Translations under genes and position numbers: made by a program
Origin: Pseudomonas protegens
Lineage (GTDB): Bacteria; Pseudomonadota; Gammaproteobacteria; Pseudomonadales; Pseudomonadaceae
Direction of reading: 5' to 3'
DNA: 64,000 bases
NCBI RefSeq assembly: GCF_003363755.1
Contig: NZ_CP031396.1
Location: forward strand, 2,542,001-2,606,000
Notes under the pieces: model-generated
Seen by the model: the letters and a program-made list of their open reading frames with translations, nothing else
Database searches by the model: none
Told to the model about the DNA's origin: nothing
Part shown: positions 39,228 through 48,424 of the stretch, piece by piece
Numbering within the stretch: position 1 is the stretch's first letter
Layout: each line of letters starts with the position of its first letter

Positions 39228-39395
39228 TCAGTGGGTAGTCAGGCCCGCGGCGCTCATGAACATGCGCATCAGGCTGGCCACCACGAACAGGGCCAGCACA
39301 CTGCCACCCCAGATCATCGCCAGCCAGCCCAGGCGCCGCCACAGGGGCTGTTTTTCCGCCTGTTCGATTTCCTGCAAAGAGTGTTTATCGCTCAT
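39228..39395 (-). CDS. DUF2474 small membrane protein of the cio operon
   Basis: A 55-residue protein, MSDKHSLQEIEQAEKQPLWR, with one membrane span (LAMIWGGSVLALFVVASLMRM). Small single-span proteins encoded after cydAB/cioAB (CydX type) stabilise the oxidase, and DUF2474 proteins recur in this position, so it is probably the accessory subunit of the oxidase. GGAGTTGAAATC precedes the ATG. It lies 112 bases after cioB with a REP unit between. Confidence 0.8.
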   Translation of the reverse strand: MSDKHSLQEIEQAEKQPLWRRLGWLAMIWGGSVLALFVVASLMRMFMSAAGLTTH

Positions 39396-39484
39396 GATTT
39401 CAACTCCTGCTTGACCCAAACCCTCGCCGGGGCTGGCTGGCCAGTGAAAGCGCCGGCCAGCCAGGCACAAGGTGCAAGGGCCTG

Positions 39485-39508
39485 TTCGCCGGCAAGCCGG
39501 CTCCTGCC
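39485..39508. repeat. Single REP unit at the end of cioB
   Basis: TTCGCCGGCAAGCCGGCTCC is the inverted arm of the GTAGGAGCC family and abuts the cioB stop codon. Confidence 0.7.
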
Positions 39509-40515
39509 TAGTGGTAACCGTCTTCGTGGGTGACCTTGCCGCGGAACACGTAGTAGCTCCAGAAGGTGTAGCCCAGGATGAACGGGATGATGAACAAGGT
39601 GCCCACCAGCATGAAGCCCTGGCTTTGCGGCGGCGCCGCGGCGTCCCAGATGGAGATCGACGGCGGCACGATGTTCGGCCACAGGCTGATACCCAGGCCG
39701 CTGTAGCCGAGGAAGATCAGCACCAGGGTCAACAGGAACGGCGTGTAATGCGCGTTGCGGGCCACAGCACGGAGCAGGCCGTACATGGTCACCAGCACCA
39801 GGATCGGCACCGGCAGGAACCAGAACAGATTGGGCAGGGTGAACCAGCGCGCCGCGATGTCGGCATGGGCCAAGGGCGTCCAGATACTGACGATGCCGAT
39901 CACCGCCAGCACCACATAGGCCAGGGGCCGGGCCAGGTCATGCATCTGCTGCTGCAGCTTGCCTTCAGTCTTCATGATCAGCCAGGTGCAGCCGAGCAAG
40001 GCATAGGCCACCACCAGCGCCAGGCCGCAGAACAGGGTGAAGGGCGTCAGCCAGTCCAGGGAGCCACCGGCAAACTGGCGGTCCACCACCGGCAAGCCGT
40101 CGATGAATGCGCCCAAAGCCACACCCTGGAAGAAGGTCGCCGCCGCCGAGCCGCCGATAAACGCCTTGTCCCAGATATGACGCTTGTCTTCCTTGGCCTT
40201 GAAGCGGAACTCAAAGGCCACCCCGCGGAAGATCAGGCCGATCAGCATCAGGATCAGCGGCAGGTACAGCGCCGAGAGCACCACCGAGTAGGCCAGCGGG
40301 AAGGCGCCGAACAAGGCCGCGCCCCCCAGCACCAGCCAGGTCTCGTTGCCGTCCCAGACCGGGGCGACGGTGTTCATCATCACGTCACGGTCGCGGTCGT
40401 CCTTGACGAACGGGAAGAGAATCCCGATCCCCAGGTCGAAGCCGTCCATGACCACATACATCATGATGCCGAAGATGATAATCACGGCCCACAACAGCGG
40501 AAGATCAATACCCAT
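39508..40515 (-). CDS. cioB: Cyanide-insensitive ubiquinol oxidase subunit II
   Basis: CydB-family inner-membrane subunit of the bd-type oxidase. The 335-residue protein has about nine hydrophobic spans and the CydB start MGIDLPLLWAVIIIFGIMMY with DGFDLGIG, WDGNETWLVLGG and GVAFEFRFK motifs. It follows cioA by 3 bases, clearly translationally linked. The subunit supports cioA, which carries the haems. Confidence 0.95.
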   Translation of the reverse strand: MGIDLPLLWAVIIIFGIMMYVVMDGFDLGIGILFPFVKDDRDRDVMMNTVAPVWDGNETWLVLGGAALFGAFPLAYSVVLSALYLPLILMLIGLIFRGVAFEFRFKAKEDKRHIWDKAFIGGSAAATFFQGVALGAFIDGLPVVDRQFAGGSLDWLTPFTLFCGLALVVAYALLGCTWLIMKTEGKLQQQMHDLARPLAYVVLAVIGIVSIWTPLAHADIAARWFTLPNLFWFLPVPILVLVTMYGLLRAVARNAHYTPFLLTLVLIFLGYSGLGISLWPNIVPPSISIWDAAAPPQSQGFMLVGTLFIIPFILGYTFWSYYVFRGKVTHEDGYH

Positions 40516-40518
40516 GAC

Positions 40519-41958
40519 TCAGTTCCCCTTGTTCAGGCGGGTGCCGTGGTCGGCGTCGTGGTCATCGTCGGCTGCGGACAGCGGACGGGCCGGAGTACGT
40601 TTCTGCCCGGGACCACCGTGGCTGGTTTCGGCACCTTCGTTGGTGACCGGGCCTTTGCGCACCAGGCGCATCATGTAGCCCAGACCCACGCCGAACAGCG
40701 AGAAATACACCACCACGAACAACGCCAGGGTGATACTCATCTGCACAAAACTGTGTGCGGACGAAGCATCCGCCGTGCGCATCAGGCCATAGACCACCCA
40801 GGGCTGACGGCCGATCTCGGTGGTGAACCAGCCCGCCAGGATCGCGATCAGGCCGGACGGCCCCATCCACAACGTCAGGTACAGGAACGGACGCGAGGTG
40901 TAGAGGGTGCCGCGCTTGCGCAGCCAGACACTCCACAGGCCAGTGAAGATCATCAGCATGCCCAGGCCCACCATGACCCGGAACGACCAGAACACAATGG
41001 TCGAGTTGGGACGGTCTTCGGGCGGGAACTCCTTGAGCGCCGGCACCTGCTTGTCCAGCGAGTGGGTGAGGATCAGGCTGCCCAGGTAAGGGATTTCCAC
41101 TGCGTATTTGGTTTTCTCAGCCTTCATGTCCGGCCAGCCGAAGAGGATCAGCGGGGTCGGCTCATTACCGACGTTTTCCCAGTGACCTTCGATGGCGGCG
41201 ATTTTCGCCGGTTGGTGCTTGAGGGTATTAAGACCGTGGAAGTCACCGATCACCGCCTGCACCGGCGCCACGATCAGGGCCATCCACATGGCCATCGACA
41301 GCATGCGACGAATGGCCGGGTTGTCGCGCCCCCGCAGCAAGTGCCAGGCTGCGGACGAGCCGACGAAGAACGCCGTGGCGACGAACGCCGCCACCGCCAT
41401 GTGCGCCAGGCGATAGGGGAATGACGGGTTGAAGATCACCGCCAGCCAGTCCACCGGAATCACTCGGCCGTCAACGATTTCGAAGCCTTGCGGGGTCTGC
41501 ATCCAACTGTTGGAGGACAGAATCCAGAAGGTCGAAATCAGCGTGCCAATGGCCACCATCACCGTGGAGAAAAAGTGCAGCTTGCGCCCGACCTTGTTCC
41601 AGCCGAACAGCATGACCCCGAGGAAACCAGCCTCGAGGAAGAACGCGGTGAGCACTTCATAGGTGAGCAAGGGGCCGGTGACAGCACCAGCAAAATCGGA
41701 GAAACGGCTCCAGTTGGTGCCGAATTGGTAGGACATCACCAGACCGGACACCACCCCCATGCCGAAGTTGACAGCGAAGATCTTCGACCAGAAGTGGTAA
41801 AGATCACGATAGGTATCGTCGCGGGTCTTGAGCCACAGGCCTTCGAGTACCGCCAGATAACTCGCCAGACCAATGGTGATGGCCGGGAACAGGATGTGGA
41901 ACGAAACGGTGAATGCGAACTGAATTCGGGCGAGATCAAGCGCCTCTAAACCGAACAT
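40519..41958 (-). CDS. cioA: Cyanide-insensitive ubiquinol oxidase subunit I
   Basis: Haem-bearing CydA-family subunit that reduces O2 to water without proton pumping and is relatively cyanide-resistant, matching cyanide-producing pseudomonads. The 479-residue protein has the axial His near residue 21 (FTVSFHILFPA) and conserved GRQPWVVYGLMRT; it is shorter than E. coli CydA (about 520), lacking much of the Q-loop, which is the CIO hallmark. Start MFGLEALDLARIQF with AGAGGAAAG site. Likely regulated by ANR (box at 42120-42133). Confidence 0.95.
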   Translation of the reverse strand: MFGLEALDLARIQFAFTVSFHILFPAITIGLASYLAVLEGLWLKTRDDTYRDLYHFWSKIFAVNFGMGVVSGLVMSYQFGTNWSRFSDFAGAVTGPLLTYEVLTAFFLEAGFLGVMLFGWNKVGRKLHFFSTVMVAIGTLISTFWILSSNSWMQTPQGFEIVDGRVIPVDWLAVIFNPSFPYRLAHMAVAAFVATAFFVGSSAAWHLLRGRDNPAIRRMLSMAMWMALIVAPVQAVIGDFHGLNTLKHQPAKIAAIEGHWENVGNEPTPLILFGWPDMKAEKTKYAVEIPYLGSLILTHSLDKQVPALKEFPPEDRPNSTIVFWSFRVMVGLGMLMIFTGLWSVWLRKRGTLYTSRPFLYLTLWMGPSGLIAILAGWFTTEIGRQPWVVYGLMRTADASSAHSFVQMSITLALFVVVYFSLFGVGLGYMMRLVRKGPVTNEGAETSHGGPGQKRTPARPLSAADDDHDADHGTRLNKGN

Positions 41959-42119
41959 AAGCTTTCCTCTATCAGGTAAAACCGGCTGCGGGCCAAAGGC
42001 CAGCGCCTACTGCCCCCACGGATATGGAGTTCGGCGAATTCGGATTCGTTCTTTTTTAAACCATCGCAACGTAGGGATTCTGGCCCTTGGGCCGCCACAT
42101 CAAACCGCTGGAAAAGGTT

Positions 42120-42133
42120 TTGATCTGGGTCAA
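42120..42133. promoter_or_regulatory. ANR/FNR-type box upstream of cioA
   Basis: TTGATCTGGGTCAA matches TTGAT-N4-ATCAA with one mismatch. It is 162 bases upstream of the cioA start on the opposite-reading side. ANR represses cioAB at low oxygen in P. aeruginosa (established); use here is inferred. Confidence 0.7.
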
Positions 42134-42250
42134 GCAACGTTAAAAGAGTAGTCCTATTTTCAGCGCGCAACTCTGTGGTTATTTGCCGCGTGACAGCTTG
42201 CCTCACCCCGCCAAACCCGGGGTTTTCCCGGCTTTTCCCCACACAAAACG

Positions 42251-42404
42251 CCTGTAGCCGCTGCTGAGCCTGCGAAGCTGCGAAAGGCCGGGCCGCGTTC
42301 GGTACGCAGGGTCTTGCCTGGCGATTGCCCGTCGAACCTGCGGCGTACTCAAGAGCCTGGCATCTCCTCCGGAGCCGTTCGCAGCCTGCGGCAGCGGCTA
42401 CAAG
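42251..42404. repeat. REP doublet (CTGTAGCCGCTG type)
   Basis: CTGTAGCCGCTGCTGAGCCT near 42252 and the inverted GCAGCCTGCGGCAGCGGCTA near 42381. A second REP family different from the GTAGGAGCC type. Confidence 0.75.
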
Positions 42405-42532
42405 GGTTGGCGGCCCGGCATGCGAGCAAAAAATCAGATAGATGCGCAGCTAACGATTTTCCCGCACGCCGCAACTATTGGTTACATCTTGGTGATAACC
42501 TCGTCGCACTCCCCGCTCAGATTGACCGCCCG

Positions 42533-43771
42533 ATGCCCAGCCAAACGCCTCTGTTGCTCCGTCACCATCGCCCGTTCATCGCTTTCTGGCTGGCCCGGAT
42601 CTTCACCGCCAGTGGTTTCCAGATGCTCACCGTGGCCATCGGCTGGAACCTCTACCAACTGACCGGCAACGTGCTCGACCTGGGCCTGGTGGGGCTGGTG
42701 GAGTTCGCCCCGCGCGTGCTGTTCATGCTGCACACCGGGCACGTGGCCGACCGCTACGACCGGCGCCGGGTAGCGGCGATCTGCCAGTCGCTGCAAGCCT
42801 TGATCGCCCTGGCCCTGGCCGTCGGCAGCCTGACCGACAGCGTGACCCGGGAAATGATCTTCATCCTGGCCTTCCTCCTCGGCGGCGCCCGTTCCTTCGA
42901 GATGCCCACCACCCAGGCCCTGCTGCCGAGCATCGTGCCAGCGGTGCTGTTTCCCCGGGCGGTGGCCGCCGCGCAATCGGCGCAACAGTCGGCGACCATC
43001 GTCGCCCCGGCCCTGGGCGGGTTGCTGTATGCCTTCGGCAGCGTCTGGGTCTACGGCCCCACCGTGGTCCTGTACCTGATCGCCTGCCTGCTGATGCTCA
43101 ACCTGCCGGCCCGGCAGACGCCGCTAAACAAGGGCAAGGCCACCCTCGATTCGCTGCTGGCGGGGATTCGCTTCATCCGCAGCCGCCCGGACATCCTCGG
43201 TGCCATCTCCCTGGACCTGTTCGCGGTGTTGCTGGGCGGCGCCACCGCATTGCTGCCGGTGTTCGCCAAGGACATCCTGTTGACCGGCCCCTGGGGCCTG
43301 GGCCTGCTGCGTTCGGCGCCAGCGGTGGGCGCGCTGCTGATGTCACTGTGGCTGGCGCGTTTCAGCGTCGAGCGCAAGGTCGGGCGGGTGATGTTCACCG
43401 CCGTCGGCGTATTCGGCGTGGCCACCATCGCCTTCGGCCTCTCGACTTCGTTCTGGTTTTCCCTGGCGGTGCTGGTGGTGCTGGGGGCGGCGGACATGAT
43501 CAGCATGGTGATCCGCGCGTCCTTCGTGCAGCTGGAAACCCCGGACGACATGCGCGGCCGGGTCAGCGCGGTGAACGGCTTGTTCATCGGTGCTTCGAAC
43601 CAGCTGGGGGAATTTGAATCCGGGCTGACCGCCCACTGGTTCGGCACCGTGCCGGCGGTGGTGCTGGGCGGGGTCGGCACGCTGCTGGTGACCGGGGTCT
43701 GGATCAAGCTGTTCCCGACCCTGGCCAAGCGCGACCGGATGATCGAATCAGTCGAGCAATCCAAGGCCTGA
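42533..43771 (+). CDS. MFS transporter (EntS-like)
   Basis: A 412-residue major facilitator with about 12 hydrophobic spans; motif A is the loop GHVADRYDRRRV after the second span. It resembles EntS-type exporters (PF05977), and ends with an acidic helix. Which compound it moves cannot be told. Start MPSQTPLLLRHHRPFIAFWL is chosen; the frame extends about 70 codons upstream without a plausible protein. It stands alone between the cio spacer and the higBA spacer. Confidence 0.82.
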   Translation: MPSQTPLLLRHHRPFIAFWLARIFTASGFQMLTVAIGWNLYQLTGNVLDLGLVGLVEFAPRVLFMLHTGHVADRYDRRRVAAICQSLQALIALALAVGSLTDSVTREMIFILAFLLGGARSFEMPTTQALLPSIVPAVLFPRAVAAAQSAQQSATIVAPALGGLLYAFGSVWVYGPTVVLYLIACLLMLNLPARQTPLNKGKATLDSLLAGIRFIRSRPDILGAISLDLFAVLLGGATALLPVFAKDILLTGPWGLGLLRSAPAVGALLMSLWLARFSVERKVGRVMFTAVGVFGVATIAFGLSTSFWFSLAVLVVLGAADMISMVIRASFVQLETPDDMRGRVSAVNGLFIGASNQLGEFESGLTAHWFGTVPAVVLGGVGTLLVTGVWIKLFPTLAKRDRMIESVEQSKA

Positions 43772-43954
43772 TGCCGCGCCGGGCGAGCGCGGCCAGGTTC
43801 AAGCCTCAGTGGCTGGGCTGAGCCTCAGAGACGGCTCGCCATTTCGCCGCCTCCAGCAGGTCGCTGTAGCCGGCCCTCTCCAACAACAATCAATGCACGC
43901 AACCACCTCGTAACAGCGTGTTGATCATTCTCTGCAATACAAAACCGCTACGAA

Positions 43955-43979
43955 GAGTGTAAGGTATCGCCTTACACTC
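43955..43979. promoter_or_regulatory. higBA operator palindrome
   Basis: GAGTGTAAGG (43955-43964) and CCTTACACTC (43970-43979) are perfect inverted 10-base arms with a 5-base spacer, ending 7 bases before the higB ATG. It is the expected binding site of the antitoxin for autorepression. Confidence 0.85.
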
Positions 43980-43986
43980 ACTCCCC

Positions 43987-44265
43987 ATGATCAAGTCCTT
44001 TCAGCACAAAGGCCTGCGCGCCTTCTATGAAACCGGATCGACTCGTGGAATACGGGCTGAGCATGCACGCCGGCTGGCCCGCCAGCTGTCGTTCATGGAT
44101 CACGCCAGCGAACCGGCAGACCTCAACCTGCCGGGTTGGCGGCTGCACCCACTCAAGGGCGACCTGCACGGCTATTGGTCTTTGGTGGTGTCCGGCAACT
44201 GGCGAGTGATCTTTCGTTTCGTAGGTTCGGATATCGAACTGGTCGATTATCTGGACTACCACTGA
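43987..44265 (+). CDS. higB: HigB-type toxin (RelE superfamily)
   Basis: A 92-residue toxin of the HigB/RelE fold, an mRNA interferase that cleaves mRNA in ribosomes. MIKSFQHKGLRAFYETGSTR, LHPLKGDLHGYWSLVVSGNW and RVIFRFVGSDIELVDYLDYH match HigB (DUF/Plasmid_killer family). Toxin-first order with antitoxin after it is the higBA hallmark. The palindrome just upstream suggests autoregulation. Confidence 0.9.
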   Translation: MIKSFQHKGLRAFYETGSTRGIRAEHARRLARQLSFMDHASEPADLNLPGWRLHPLKGDLHGYWSLVVSGNWRVIFRFVGSDIELVDYLDYH

Positions 44266-44280
44266 ACAGGAGGCAGGATC

Positions 44281-44571
44281 ATGCCCATTCACACCCCCCC
44301 CCACCCCGGTGACACCCTGCGCCTGGATGTCTTGCCTGAGCTGGGCATCAGCGTGACGGAGTTGGCCCGGCATATCGGCTATGCCCGCCCGCATCTGTCC
44401 AAGGTGTTGAACGGCCATGCGCCGATCCGCGCGGAACTGGCGGTCCGCCTGGAACGTGCCGGAATCGGCAAGGCCAAGGTCTGGCTGGCGGTGCAGGCCG
44501 ATTACGACATCTGGCACACCGAGCAGGAGTTGCAACCGGTGATCGAGCCTATCGCGGCCCATGTCGGCTGA
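44281..44571 (+). CDS. higA: HigA-type antitoxin
   Basis: A 96-residue antitoxin with an XRE-type helix-turn-helix (VTELARHIGYARPHLSKVLN). It should bind HigB and the operator at 43955-43979. Strong AGGAGGCAGG ribosome site, 15 bases after the higB stop. Unusually it contains a run of nine C's (44294-44302) at codons 5-7, a possible slippage site. Confidence 0.92.
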   Translation: MPIHTPPHPGDTLRLDVLPELGISVTELARHIGYARPHLSKVLNGHAPIRAELAVRLERAGIGKAKVWLAVQADYDIWHTEQELQPVIEPIAAHVG

Positions 44572-44574
44572 GCC

Positions 44575-45126
44575 CTATACCGACAACTCTGCTGCCACCT
44601 GGGCGCGCTTGCCGCGACCACACAGCGCCTCCACCAGGGCCAGGGCAAACGTCAGGGCCGCGCCGGAACCCTGGGCGGTGATGCAGTTGCCATCCACCAC
44701 CACCGGCTGGTCGACAAAGGTACAGCCCAACAGCTGATGGCTGGCGCTGGGCAGGCAGGTCATGCGCCGCTGGCGCAGCACGCCATAGGCCTGCAAGGCC
44801 AGGGCCGGTGCTTCGGCGATGCCGGCGAAGAACCTGCCAGCGGCCGCCTGATCCTTGAGCAGCTGCATTAAGGGGTGATGGCCCGCCAAATGCTGGGCAC
44901 CTACCGCGCCGCCGGGCAGCACAATCAGGTCGAAGCGCTGGGCCAGCACATCCACCAGCATGGCGTCGGCGGTCAGTCGGGTGCCGCGGGCGCAGGTGAG
45001 CATGCGCCGGTTTTCGACGCTGGCCGCCAACACCTCGATTTCGGCACGGCGCAGTACGTCGATCAGGGTCACGCTTTGCAGGTCATCAATACCTTCGGCA
45101 AGGGTGACCAAGGCTCTGAAGGTCAT
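44575..45126 (-). CDS. DJ-1/YajL-like protein lacking the nucleophilic cysteine
   Basis: A 183-residue protein of the DJ-1/PfpI fold (YajL-like): VTLIDVLRRAEIEVLAASVE, RFDLIVLPGGAVGAQHL and AALTFALALVEALCG align with E. coli YajL. The 'AAICAAP' nucleophile elbow reads AGIAEAPA (residues 101-108), so the conserved Cys is replaced by Ala. The usual acidic residue near position 14 may remain (EGIDD). Deglycase or glyoxalase activity by the standard mechanism is therefore doubtful; a binding or regulatory role is possible. Convergent with higA (3-base gap). Confidence 0.8.
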   Translation of the reverse strand: MTFRALVTLAEGIDDLQSVTLIDVLRRAEIEVLAASVENRRMLTCARGTRLTADAMLVDVLAQRFDLIVLPGGAVGAQHLAGHHPLMQLLKDQAAAGRFFAGIAEAPALALQAYGVLRQRRMTCLPSASHQLLGCTFVDQPVVVDGNCITAQGSGAALTFALALVEALCGRGKRAQVAAELSV

Positions 45127-45188
45127 GGGGATGACTCCACAAGGAAGGTCTTTAGAGCTTAGTCAGCTTTGCCGAACGCCGTTCGGGG

Positions 45189-45638
45189 CTACCTGATGTA
45201 GATCTGCGCACTCAGGGTATTGCCCGGTGCGTTGATCGAGGTGTTGCTGAAGCTGAAGGTGCCTTCCTGCTTGCCCGCCAGGTCGAAGACATAGATGTAG
45301 CCCACAGTGATTCCCGAGTTGCCGCAGGGCACATAGGCGGAGCCGTCCTCGCACACCGGCGAGCGAGTGCCGTCGACCTCGAAACCGTCCAGGTTCACAT
45401 GGGGCTCGCGGCCGTAGCCGATCTCCAGCACGTAGACCTTGATGTTCGGGCCGTTGTGGTCGCACTGGGTGCGTTCACGCCCATCGGAGACATCTTCCAG
45501 GCCGCAGGAAGGTGACAGCACCTTGAGAATCTCCACCTGGCTCAACGGCGGCGCCGAACGCGCCAGGGCCGGAGACGCCAACCAGCAGGCCGCTGCCCCC
45601 AGCAGCGTCAATGCTGTCATTTTCACTGTGCTGCGCAT
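45189..45638 (-). CDS. Secreted DUF4879-like protein
   Basis: A 149-residue protein with a Sec signal peptide (TALTLLGAAACWLASPALAR) and four cysteines in SPSCGLEDVSDGRERTQC and VCEDGSAYVPC, probably two disulfides. The mature part resembles the YolA/DUF4879 group, whose role is unknown. The C-terminus is Asn/Ser-rich and beta-like (SNTSINAPGNTLSAQIYIR). It has no neighbours that suggest a pathway. Moderately confident about the family. Confidence 0.62.
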   Translation of the reverse strand: MRSTVKMTALTLLGAAACWLASPALARSAPPLSQVEILKVLSPSCGLEDVSDGRERTQCDHNGPNIKVYVLEIGYGREPHVNLDGFEVDGTRSPVCEDGSAYVPCGNSGITVGYIYVFDLAGKQEGTFSFSNTSINAPGNTLSAQIYIR

Positions 45639-45845
45639 AAATCCCCCCTTAAAAGCAGCGCGCAGTATGCGCTACTTGCCAGCAGTGCAAAACATCGCCG
45701 ACGATCGCAGCCATTGGCCCACGCTGCTGGTATGATGCGCGGCTTTTTCCGACCCAGAGCAAATCCACAGGCACCTTATAAAGTCTGTGCTTTGCTGTTG
45801 GAGTCGATACATTCACGGCGCCCGGCGGCGCCACGGGGAGCAGAC

Positions 45846-47141
45846 ATGCTGGAAAGGCTGTTTCAACTCAAGGCACACAACACCAACGTGCGCACCGAGA
45901 TTCTTGCGGGCGTCACCACCTTCCTGGCCATGGCCTACATTCTCTTCGTCAACCCGAGCATTCTCGGCGAGACGGGCATGGACAAGGGCGCCCTGTTCGT
46001 TGCCACCTGTCTGGCTGCCGCCATCGGCTCCACCATCATGGGCCTGATCGCCAACTACCCGATCGCCCTGGCCCCGGGCATGGGCCTGAACGCCTTCTTC
46101 ACCTACACCGTGGTCCTGCACATGGGCCACACCTGGCAAGTGGCGCTGGGTGCGGTATTCATCTCGGCGGTGCTGTTCTTCCTGCTGTCGATCTTCAGAA
46201 TCCGCGAATGGATCATCAACAGCATCCCCCTGCCGCTGCGCTCGGCGATTGCTGCCGGTATCGGCCTGTTCCTGGCGCTGATCGCCCTGCACAACGCCGG
46301 CATCGTGGTCAGCAACCAGGCCACCATGGTCGGCCTGGGTGATCTGAAAAAGCCGGCACCGATCCTCGCCACCCTGGGCTTTGCCCTGATCGTCGCCCTG
46401 GAAGCGCTGAAAGTGCGCGGGGCGGTGCTGATCGGCATCCTCGCGGTGACCATTGCCTCGATCATCATGGGCTTCACCCCGTTCGCCGGCGTGACCTCGA
46501 TGCCTCCGTCCCTGGCCCCGACTTTCCTGCAACTGGACATCAAGGGCGCCCTGGACATTGGTCTGGTGAGCGTGATCTTCGCCTTCCTGTTCGTTGATCT
46601 GTTCGACAACTCCGGCACCCTGATCGGCGTCGCCAAGCGCGCCGGCCTGATGGGCAAGGACGGCCACATGCCGAAAATGGGCCGCGCGCTGATTGCTGAC
46701 AGCACCGCCGCCATGGCCGGCTCCCTGCTGGGCACCTCGACCACCACCAGCTACATCGAATCCGCCGCGGGCGTGAGCGCCGGTGGCCGCACCGGCCTGA
46801 CCGCCATCGTGGTGGCGATTCTGTTCCTGCTGGCACTGTTCTTCTCGCCACTGGCGGCCAGCGTGCCACCGTTTGCCACCGCGCCGGCACTGCTGTTCGT
46901 GGCCGTGCTGATGACCTCGGGCCTGGCGGAAATCGACTGGGAAGACATCACCGTCGCCGCCCCGGTGGTGGTCACCGCCCTGGCCATGCCGTTCACCTAT
47001 TCGATCGCCAACGGCATCGCCTTCGGCTTCATTGCCTGGACCGCGATCAAGCTGCTGTCGGGCCGCGCCCGCGAGCTGAACGCACCGCTGGTGATCCTGT
47101 CGATATTGTTCGTGATCAAGCTGGGTTGGTTCGCCGCATGA
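45846..47141 (+). CDS. NCS2 family purine permease (AzgA-like)
   Basis: A 431-residue inner-membrane carrier for adenine, guanine or hypoxanthine. It begins [20 protein letters not shown] (an AzgA-type start), with many hydrophobic segments and the motifs [31 protein letters not shown] and [18 protein letters not shown] typical of NCS2 azg-like transporters. It overlaps trmA by 4 bases (ATGA), so the two are co-translated. The frame is open for 44 codons before the chosen ATG. Confidence 0.9.
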   Translation: MLERLFQLKAHNTNVRTEILAGVTTFLAMAYILFVNPSILGETGMDKGALFVATCLAAAIGSTIMGLIANYPIALAPGMGLNAFFTYTVVLHMGHTWQVALGAVFISAVLFFLLSIFRIREWIINSIPLPLRSAIAAGIGLFLALIALHNAGIVVSNQATMVGLGDLKKPAPILATLGFALIVALEALKVRGAVLIGILAVTIASIIMGFTPFAGVTSMPPSLAPTFLQLDIKGALDIGLVSVIFAFLFVDLFDNSGTLIGVAKRAGLMGKDGHMPKMGRALIADSTAAMAGSLLGTSTTTSYIESAAGVSAGGRTGLTAIVVAILFLLALFFSPLAASVPPFATAPALLFVAVLMTSGLAEIDWEDITVAAPVVVTALAMPFTYSIANGIAFGFIAWTAIKLLSGRARELNAPLVILSILFVIKLGWFAA

Positions 47142-48217
47142 CTTTTGACGCCGCAAGCTACAGCACCCAATTGAACGACAAGGTCACGCGCCTGCGTGAC
47201 CTGCTGGCGCCCTTCGCTGCGCCCGAGCCCCAGGTCTTCGACTCGCCCCTGCAGAACTTCCGCCTGCGGGCCGAGTTCCGCCTGTGGCGCGAGGCCGGTG
47301 AACGCCATTACGCGATGTTCTCCCAGGACGACAAACGCACGCCGATCCTCATTGAAGAGTTCCCCATCGCCAGCCAACGCATAAACCAGTTGATGCCCCA
47401 GCTCAAGGCCGCCTGGCAAGCCAGCGCGCCTTTGAGCCACAAGCTGTTCCAGGTGGAGTTCCTCACCACCCTGGCGGGCGATGCGATGATCACCCTGTGC
47501 TACCACCGCCCGCTGGACGAGCACTGGCACAAGGCCGCGAGCCAACTGGCCGCCGACCTCAATGTCAGTGTGATCGGCCGTTCCAAGGGCAAACGCGAAG
47601 TCATCGGCCAGGACTACGTGGTGGAAAAGCTCGAAGTCGGCGGGCGTACCTTCAGCTATCGCCAACCCGAAGGCGCCTTCACCCAGCCCAACGGCACGGT
47701 GAACCAGAAGATGCTCAACTGGGCCTATGAAGCCCTGGGCGAACGCCAGGACGACCTGCTGGAACTGTACTGCGGCAACGGCAACTTCACCCTGCCCCTG
47801 GCCACCCGGGTGCGCAAGGTACTGGCCACCGAGATCAGCAAGACCTCGGTCAACGCCGCCTTGAGCAACCTCAGCGAAAACGCTGTGGATAACGTCACCC
47901 TGGTGCGTCTGTCCGCCGAAGAGCTGACCGAAGCCCTGAACGAAGTGCGGCCGTTCCGCCGCCTGCAGGGCGTGGACTTGAAGAGCTACGAATTCGGCAG
48001 CGTGTTCGTCGACCCGCCCCGGGCCGGCATGGACCCGGACACCTGCGAACTGACCCGGCGCTTCGACAACATCCTGTACATCTCCTGCAACCCGGAAACC
48101 CTGGCGGCCAACATCGCCCAGTTGCACGACACCCACCGCATCACCCGCTGCGCGCTGTTCGACCAGTTCCCCTGGACTCACCACATGGAATCCGGGGTCC
48201 TGCTGACCCGCCGCTGA
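47138..48217 (+). CDS. trmA: tRNA (uracil-5-)-methyltransferase
   Basis: Makes m5U54 of the T-loop in tRNA using SAM. The 359-residue protein has the SAM motif [16 protein letters not shown], the VDPPRAGMD motif and the catalytic cysteine in [10 protein letters not shown]. Start is the ATG that overlaps the permease stop. No TRAM domain or Fe-S cluster cysteines, as expected for TrmA rather than RlmD. A strong hairpin follows the stop. Confidence 0.95.
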   Translation: MTFDAASYSTQLNDKVTRLRDLLAPFAAPEPQVFDSPLQNFRLRAEFRLWREAGERHYAMFSQDDKRTPILIEEFPIASQRINQLMPQLKAAWQASAPLSHKLFQVEFLTTLAGDAMITLCYHRPLDEHWHKAASQLAADLNVSVIGRSKGKREVIGQDYVVEKLEVGGRTFSYRQPEGAFTQPNGTVNQKMLNWAYEALGERQDDLLELYCGNGNFTLPLATRVRKVLATEISKTSVNAALSNLSENAVDNVTLVRLSAEELTEALNEVRPFRRLQGVDLKSYEFGSVFVDPPRAGMDPDTCELTRRFDNILYISCNPETLAANIAQLHDTHRITRCALFDQFPWTHHMESGVLLTRR

Positions 48218-48232
48218 TTTGCCCCGCTGCCC

Positions 48233-48257
48233 AACGGCCGTCCTCGAGACGGCCGTT
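48233..48257 (+). terminator. trmA terminator hairpin
   Basis: AACGGCCGTC and GACGGCCGTT form a perfect 10-base-pair stem with loop CTCGA, 15 bases past the stop. Followed by GTCATTC; T-run is weak. Confidence 0.75.
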
Positions 48258-48290
48258 GTCATTCACGGCCGCCGATCCCCCTACCGCTTC

Positions 48291-48423
48291 CTGTAGCCGC
48301 TGCTGCAGGCTGCGATCGACTGCGAAGCTGGCGCAAACCTGACACCGCGGTGCATCAGGCACGTCTGCGTCGCCGGGTGTGCGGGGCGGCGCCCCGGTCG
48401 CAGCCTGCGGCAGCGGCTACAAG
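48291..48423. repeat. REP doublet (CTGTAGCCGCTG type) between trmA and hasF
   Basis: CTGTAGCCGCTGCTGCAGGC (48291) and inverted GCAGCCTGCGGCAGCGGCTA (48400). The right arm abuts the hasF stop codon. Confidence 0.85.
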
Positions 48424-48424
48424 G

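Larger units (their letters stand above)
41959..42532. other. Spacer between cioA and the MFS gene
   Basis: About 570 bases. It holds the cioA promoter region, an ANR-type box (42120-42133), and a REP inverted pair (42251-42404). I find no open frame with coding character; a run of C-rich, low-complexity sequence lies near 42240-42310. Confidence 0.6.

Noticed and set aside
43772..43954. Possible gene remnant between the MFS gene and higB
   Set aside because: Short frames without start signals or recognised sequence; only the operator at the right edge is supported.
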